This document shows positions 59,962 through 64,000 of a stretch of 64,000 nt of DNA, one piece after another (position 1 is the first letter of the stretch; each line of letters opens with the position of its first letter). Location: positions 1,178,001-1,242,000 of the forward strand of contig NZ_CP126095.1 in the NCBI RefSeq assembly GCF_030123105.1, written 5' to 3'. A program made the translations under genes and the position numbers. The notes under the pieces are model-generated. The model was not told the DNA's origin. It did no database searches and saw only the letters and a list, made by a program, of their open reading frames with translations. The stretch comes from Paenibacillus sp. G2S3 (GTDB lineage: Bacteria > Bacillota > Bacilli > Paenibacillales > Paenibacillaceae).

Positions 59962-60699
59962 TCACACTCCCTTATTAGCTAGAAGTCCAGCTAGGACATC
60001 CGGATGATCGGTAATTATACCCGACACTCCAGCTTCGATTAAAGCCTTCATCCGCTCTGGGTCATTAACCGTCCAAGGATTGTAGGCGATGCCATGCTTA
60101 GTTGCTTCTTCAACGAATTCAGGCAGTACCGCTTGATGATAAGCATGTAGTGCGTTTGCGCCAAGTGTAGCTGCATAATCCCAAGGACGATACAGACCTT
60201 CCCCGTATAGAATTCCTGTCTTGATCTCAGGTGCGATCGTTTTACTGTGAGCTAATGAATAATGGTTAAAGCTTGAAAAAATCACGCGATCGCTCATCTT
60301 GAACTCCCGTACAGCCGCGATAACCTTTTCCTCCATACCCGGGTAAAAGAAAGTACCATTTTTAAACTCGATGTTCAGTACTGTATCTCGACCTCGCAGC
60401 AGATCTAACAAATCTTCTAGCAAGGGGAGTTTCTCGCCTTTGAACTCAGGACTGAACCAAGAGCCCGCGTCCACTTCCAGAATTTCTGCAAGGGTTTTAT
60501 CCTTCACATAGCCACTTCCGCTTGTCGTACGGTTTAGGGTTTCATCATGAATAAGAACAAGTCCGCCATCCTTGGTCATTTGTACATCGGTTTCAATCCC
60601 GGTTGCACCTAACGCAAGACCTTTGCGGAACGCTGCCATAGTATTTTCCGGACACACTGCCGATGCGCCGCGATGCGCAAAATTAATAATGTTTTTCAT
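59962..60699 (-). CDS. Glycerophosphodiester phosphodiesterase
   Basis: A 245-residue GDPD-family TIM-barrel enzyme that splits glycerophosphodiesters into glycerol 3-phosphate and an alcohol. The catalytic pair of histidines is in FAHRGASAVCPENT (HRG...PEN) and LIHDETLNRTT (HD). GIETDVQMTKDG supplies the metal-binding glutamate and aspartate. No signal peptide is seen, so it is cytosolic (UgpQ/YqiK type). GGAGGG lies upstream of ATG 60699. Confidence 0.93.
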   Translation of the reverse strand: MKNIINFAHRGASAVCPENTMAAFRKGLALGATGIETDVQMTKDGGLVLIHDETLNRTTSGSGYVKDKTLAEILEVDAGSWFSPEFKGEKLPLLEDLLDLLRGRDTVLNIEFKNGTFFYPGMEEKVIAAVREFKMSDRVIFSSFNHYSLAHSKTIAPEIKTGILYGEGLYRPWDYAATLGANALHAYHQAVLPEFVEEATKHGIAYNPWTVNDPERMKALIEAGVSGIITDHPDVLAGLLANKGV

Positions 60700-60782
60700 C
60701 AGCTATTCATCCCTCCAACTTAGTGTTTGCTGTCGCCCCTGTAGACGAGGGCTATTGTTCATATTCCACACAGAGTAAAGAA

Positions 60783-60808
60783 ACCCTGTCTAGAAATTCT
60801 GACAGGGC
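60783..60808 (-). terminator. Terminator of the STM4011-type operon
   Basis: CCCTGTC (60784-60790) and GACAGGG (60801-60807) form a stem with a ten-base loop. On the minus strand TTTCTTT follows, about 50 bases after the radical SAM gene. Confidence 0.65.
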
Positions 60809-60857
60809 TCTATTTCTTGAAATTTAACACACAGTTAACCTTACAGTAGTTTTCGGT

Positions 60858-61724
60858 TCAATAGTCCATAGCTCCATAAGGGATTCGTTCCAGCAGACCT
60901 GATCCATAGATGTCTTGCAGCTTCAGCTCTGGCATATGAATATAGCCGATATAACAGTCGCACACCTTCATTCGGCAGCTTCTTATAGCGGATAGACCCT
61001 CCAAACCATCACGGTATAGATTGCCAATAACACCTCTGTCCTTATAGCAGCGTTTCACCAGTCCAGCGCCTTGTACATAAAAGACTTCATTTCCAGCATT
61101 GCAGGTTTGACCCAGGCTTTCGTAATCCATAGCATTCACAGCAAAATGCGGATCAATCTTGCTAAGAATGGAAAGATCCTCGGCAGTATAGTAATCCGGT
61201 TTATCTTTATAAGCATTGACCCATAGATATACACTCTCTGGTAATGCTGCACGAAGCGAGGCTATAGCAGGAAAGGCGCTGCGGATCCCAACGCTCCCTA
61301 CACTGAAAGGCACATCATTCTCGTACAAGGTCATGCATTGCGTTAGAAACTTATCCTCGCTCACCTGTCCGGGGTGGTAAGTAGCCCAAAAGGCAGCCTT
61401 GTTTCGATTCAGCTTATGAATGAAGTCAAGATTTGCTGAAAGGTTCGTCTGAATCGCTACCTTCTCCACATGCTCCATATTGGAGAGCGAGATCATCGCT
61501 TCTTTGTACCAGCGATGAATCAGCCCTTCGCCATAAGGATTGAAAAAGATAGATAGCCGATGGCCCCCTGCTCCTTGCAGAGAGGCCCACTCGACAAAGG
61601 TCTCCAGTCCTTGCCGATCCTTCGCGAGAGTGGCTGCGCTGTCTCTTGTTTTGCCGAAAGGACAGTAGGGGCAGTCATAGTTGCAGGAGGTGAGAGACCC
61701 ACGGTAGTAGAGGACCGCTTTCAT
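60858..61724 (-). CDS. STM4011-family radical SAM protein
   Basis: A 288-residue radical S-adenosylmethionine enzyme. The cluster motif CNYDCPYC (C14, C18, C21; CxxxCxxC) lies near the N-terminus, unusually early. SIFFNPYGEGLIHRWY is a recognisable STM4011 stretch. The C-terminal half carries further cysteines (CNAGNE, KRCYKD, RSCRMKVCDCYIGY) that could hold an auxiliary iron-sulphur cluster, as in SPASM-like enzymes. It overlaps the STM4012-type gene by four bases (ATGA). The substrate is unknown. Confidence 0.85.
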   Translation of the reverse strand: MKAVLYYRGSLTSCNYDCPYCPFGKTRDSAATLAKDRQGLETFVEWASLQGAGGHRLSIFFNPYGEGLIHRWYKEAMISLSNMEHVEKVAIQTNLSANLDFIHKLNRNKAAFWATYHPGQVSEDKFLTQCMTLYENDVPFSVGSVGIRSAFPAIASLRAALPESVYLWVNAYKDKPDYYTAEDLSILSKIDPHFAVNAMDYESLGQTCNAGNEVFYVQGAGLVKRCYKDRGVIGNLYRDGLEGLSAIRSCRMKVCDCYIGYIHMPELKLQDIYGSGLLERIPYGAMDY

Positions 61725-63070
61725 GGCAATACGAACCTTTCCATCTGCTCTCGGATCTCCCCTGAAATAAACCAATCACCGATGGAATCGGAGTAACCTA
61801 AACCTTCGGTAGTGAGGCGTAATACGCCATCTGCTTCTTTCCCTAAGCCGGTATGAAGCAGGTTAGACAGTTCAGGATAATCACTCCAGAGTGAGTTGCC
61901 GAAGCGTAGACTATAATCTTCAAGCTTCAGACCCTCACTATGTAAAATCGCCTTTAGAATAAAGCGGCGTTTCTGTTCTTCCAGATTTAGCACCATTCCG
62001 TAATCTGCCGTATCGTAACGATCCGTACTGACGTAATCGGCAATAATGCTCTCGGTTGCTTTACGGCTAACCCCATAACGGGAAGCGTAATGCACGTTGC
62101 GAGTATAGGATCTAGCCCCGCAGCCTAGCCCGACCATTCCTTCTTCCTGACAGCTATAGTCAAGAATGCGTTTATCTGTTCCTGCGGTTTCTTTGGCGAA
62201 ACGACGCATGGAATATTGGCGATAACCTCTGGCTTTAAGCAGTTGACCAGCGGCCTTGTAGCAGTCTAGGCGAATATCCTCCTGACGCTGGATATCCCCT
62301 GGCTTTACGATGGTATGCTCACGGGTGTAGAGCGGATAAATAAAGATTTCTTCAGGATCATAGCTAAGCGTTTGATTTAGAGAATACAGCCAAGAGTCGA
62401 CAGTTTGCCCCGGAAGACCATAGATCAAATCCAAATTTAGAATTGGAAAATCATATTTTCCCAGCAGCTCCAGTGCGCGATACACCTCATCCGGATTCTG
62501 CGGGCGATAGATGGCCGCTGATTCAGCCGCGACAAAGCTTTGGATGCCCATGCTGACCCGATCTACTGTATATTCTTTTAGAATATTCAGCTTTTCTGCG
62601 GTAAGGGTCTCTGGGGAGGTTTCCGCCGAGATGGAGGCTGAACTCGTCTCCAGTCCCATTGTATCAACGGCAATGTGGAACAAACGGCGCAGTTGATCTG
62701 CCGCCAGTAATGTAGGCGTACCCCCGCCAATCGCGAAACGAGCATACGGTTTATGTCTAGTGAACTCGGCCCACTGCTTGGCTTGACGTTCTAGCGCGTC
62801 TACGTATGTAGCGTGAACATTCGCGCGTTTATCAGGCAAGGTGAACAGGTTGCAGAATCCACAGCGAGCACCGCAAAACGGAATATGCATATATAGAAAA
62901 AAGGATTCAGCAGGCTCATCTCGCCATAAGGATTCTAGTGGAATCGGAGGCTGTAGATCCCTGTAAGCCGTTTTGTGTGGATAGGAATACAGATAAGATC
63001 GGTAAGGGTAAGCAGTAATATTGTCTTTCCATTGATGAAGCTCTTCTAAAGAGAAGGACGATAACGTCAT
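61721..63070 (-). CDS. STM4012-family radical SAM protein (HemW/HemN-like)
   Basis: 449 residues. The radical SAM motif CGARCGFC (C66, C70, C73) is followed by FAIGGGTPTLLAADQL and ISAETSPETLT, then NLDLIYGLPGQTVDSW, all as in the coproporphyrinogen-oxidase-like HemN/HemW group. A C-terminal winged-helix-like HemN_C part is present. ATG 63070 has GGAG seven bases upstream. Its constant company with STM4011/4013-type genes separates it from haem synthesis. It most likely modifies or methylates an unidentified substrate. Confidence 0.87.
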   Translation of the reverse strand: MTLSSFSLEELHQWKDNITAYPYRSYLYSYPHKTAYRDLQPPIPLESLWRDEPAESFFLYMHIPFCGARCGFCNLFTLPDKRANVHATYVDALERQAKQWAEFTRHKPYARFAIGGGTPTLLAADQLRRLFHIAVDTMGLETSSASISAETSPETLTAEKLNILKEYTVDRVSMGIQSFVAAESAAIYRPQNPDEVYRALELLGKYDFPILNLDLIYGLPGQTVDSWLYSLNQTLSYDPEEIFIYPLYTREHTIVKPGDIQRQEDIRLDCYKAAGQLLKARGYRQYSMRRFAKETAGTDKRILDYSCQEEGMVGLGCGARSYTRNVHYASRYGVSRKATESIIADYVSTDRYDTADYGMVLNLEEQKRRFILKAILHSEGLKLEDYSLRFGNSLWSDYPELSNLLHTGLGKEADGVLRLTTEGLGYSDSIGDWFISGEIREQMERFVLP

Positions 63071-63098
63071 AACAGTTCTCCATCCTTTCCTTTTCCTT

Positions 63099-63881
63099 TT
63101 ATAAAATAAATTCCCGATAAGGGACGTTCCATACGGTATTGTGAGCCAGGCGATGCCCCTGATAGCCATCTTCGCCAAAAGCGGTTCCATGATCAGAAAA
63201 CGCTAGACAGAAGGTAGGATTACCGCGTTCCCGGAAGGTATCGAATAATCGGCCCAGTTCACCATCCACATATCGGAGTGCGGCGCGCTGGCTGTCTACG
63301 GAGTCTTTTTTAGCGCCGGGTATAAAATAATGGTTCGGCCCGTGGATGGCAGAGACATTGAGGAACATGAACAATCTTTGCTCGCGCGGAGTATCCTTCA
63401 GCAGCTTCAAGGCATGATTTACCTGATGCTCTGTGGAACGCGGGTTGGTGACCCCAAACGTCATCCGCCAGTAGCTGTGCTGGAAATAGCTTGGTAACAC
63501 ACGAGCGAGTGGATTTTTTTTGGTGAAAAAAATAACGCCCCCAATACAAATCGTCCGGTAGCCCTCGGCAGCAAGTCCGGATACGATATCGGGTGTATCG
63601 AACAGCCAGGTATGCGGATGCGTCTTCATTCCGGTGTTTCGGGAATGGAACATGCGGATATGCTCTGTCTTATCCGTTGTGGCTGGAGTAGGCAAGAAAC
63701 CGCCGAAGAAGGCGTGATGGGCCGCATAGGTGAAGCTGCCAGGGGTATGTCTTTTCTCCCATGATCCTGTTCCGCATAAGTTCGGACAGTTTGCTTCTTC
63801 CATAACAGCAGCATCATAACGTAGCGTATCGAGTGTGATCATAAGAATGTCATGCGTGCCGACGATGGTGTTCATATCCAT
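63099..63881 (-). CDS. STM4013-type sulfatase/alkaline-phosphatase-fold hydrolase
   Basis: 260 residues. The N-terminal metal/nucleophile motif is DILMITLDTLRYDAA (aspartate and threonine). The C-terminal metal site is AFSDHGTAFGEDGYQGHRLAHN (DHG...H). These match the alkaline phosphatase superfamily in a shorter form. It starts directly after the stop of the upstream gene (TAA-ATG) with GGAAGGA before it, and ends 28 bases before the STM4012-type gene. It probably cleaves or transfers a phosphate or phosphonate-type group in the same unknown pathway. Confidence 0.85.
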   Translation of the reverse strand: MDMNTIVGTHDILMITLDTLRYDAAVMEEANCPNLCGTGSWEKRHTPGSFTYAAHHAFFGGFLPTPATTDKTEHIRMFHSRNTGMKTHPHTWLFDTPDIVSGLAAEGYRTICIGGVIFFTKKNPLARVLPSYFQHSYWRMTFGVTNPRSTEHQVNHALKLLKDTPREQRLFMFLNVSAIHGPNHYFIPGAKKDSVDSQRAALRYVDGELGRLFDTFRERGNPTFCLAFSDHGTAFGEDGYQGHRLAHNTVWNVPYREFIL

Positions 63882-64000
63882 TTAAGATAATCCTTCCTTT
63901 ATAAGCGGTGTGGAGGGAGGCGTGATATAGTCTCTAGCCGACAATACCTTCATTTCCCATTCGTAGGTGCTGGAGCCACGGTATTTCACATCGTACAGCA
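63882..64000 (-). CDS. C-terminal fragment of the next operon gene (probably STM4014-type)
   Basis: The minus-strand frame is open from the window edge to TAA at 63884-63882. It encodes about 38 residues, including YRGSSTYEWEMKVLSARDYI and PPSTPLIKEG. The stop abuts the ATG of the STM4013-type gene. The identity as STM4014 (ATP-grasp-like) is inferred only from conserved gene order in Salmonella (STM4011-4014); the fragment is too short to assign. Confidence 0.5.
   Translation of the reverse strand, partial: LYDVKYRGSSTYEWEMKVLSARDYITPPSTPLIKEGLS

Overview
The window looks like a chromosomal stretch of a Paenibacillus-type Firmicute. Supporting signs are strong AGGAGG-type ribosome binding sites, frequent TTG/GTG starts, an S-layer-homology (SLH) protein, the ccpN-yqfL pair, a BceRSAB-like module, MhqR-type operators, and intergenic repeats of a kind I associate with Paenibacillus (from memory, not searched). 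No rRNA, tRNA, CRISPR array, prophage or intact insertion sequence was seen.

Layout. 1-3.9 kb: an MFS transporter tail, deoC with a DeoR-type regulator and a clear operator, and a CynX/NimT-like MFS carrier. 3.9-16.2 kb: a nitrogen-compound catabolic island. A PucR-type regulator diverges from DUF2877 - FdrA - DUF1116 - ankyrin/TPR protein - carbamate kinase - NCS1 permease - CDA-fold deaminase, followed by an opposite-strand alpha/beta hydrolase and an M20 carbamoylase/allantoate-amidohydrolase-like enzyme. The core matches the gene content of the E. coli yahDEFGI and allFGHK (fdrA-ylbE-ylbF-ybcF) loci, tied to oxamate carbamoyl transfer and ATP recovery through carbamoyl phosphate. 16.2-16.9 kb: a gene-free block of dispersed repeats, a decayed coding tail and an operator-rich promoter. 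16.9-25 kb: redox/electrophile-stress genes (VOC dioxygenase, flavin reductase-like protein, TetR with its operators, oxidoreductases, esterase, FMN reductase, MarR plus MFS pump). A tandemly duplicated terminator cassette follows.

25.4-40.4 kb: M3 oligopeptidase, 5'-nucleotidase, a phosphonate/phosphate-type ABC transporter (phnD-phnC-phnE-phnE), ZIP transporter, O-antigen-ligase-like protein, SLH protein, aldo/keto reductase, AraC regulator, YflT-type stress protein. 40.4-43 kb: ccpN-yqfL-glpX, a gluconeogenesis control cluster. 43-49 kb: EamA transporter and MocR regulator, a TIMP/NTR-like surface protein, and feoA plus a feoB split into separate GTPase and permease genes. 49-57 kb: SRPBCC protein, WYL regulator, an antimicrobial-peptide sensing/export module (response regulator, intramembrane-sensing kinase, ABC ATPase, FtsX-like permease), a second copy of the dispersed repeat, and a phosphodiester glycosidase. 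57-64 kb: histidine phosphatase, GGDEF protein, glycerophosphodiesterase plus MFS, and at the right edge a tight operon of the poorly understood STM4011-STM4014 type (two radical SAM proteins, an alkaline-phosphatase-fold protein and the tail of a fourth gene).

The most promising under-described items are the ankyrin-linked carbamoyl-transfer cluster, the STM4011-4014 operon, and the TTGYAC-N4-TRCAA repeat arrays found at two distant loci with matching internal spacing.
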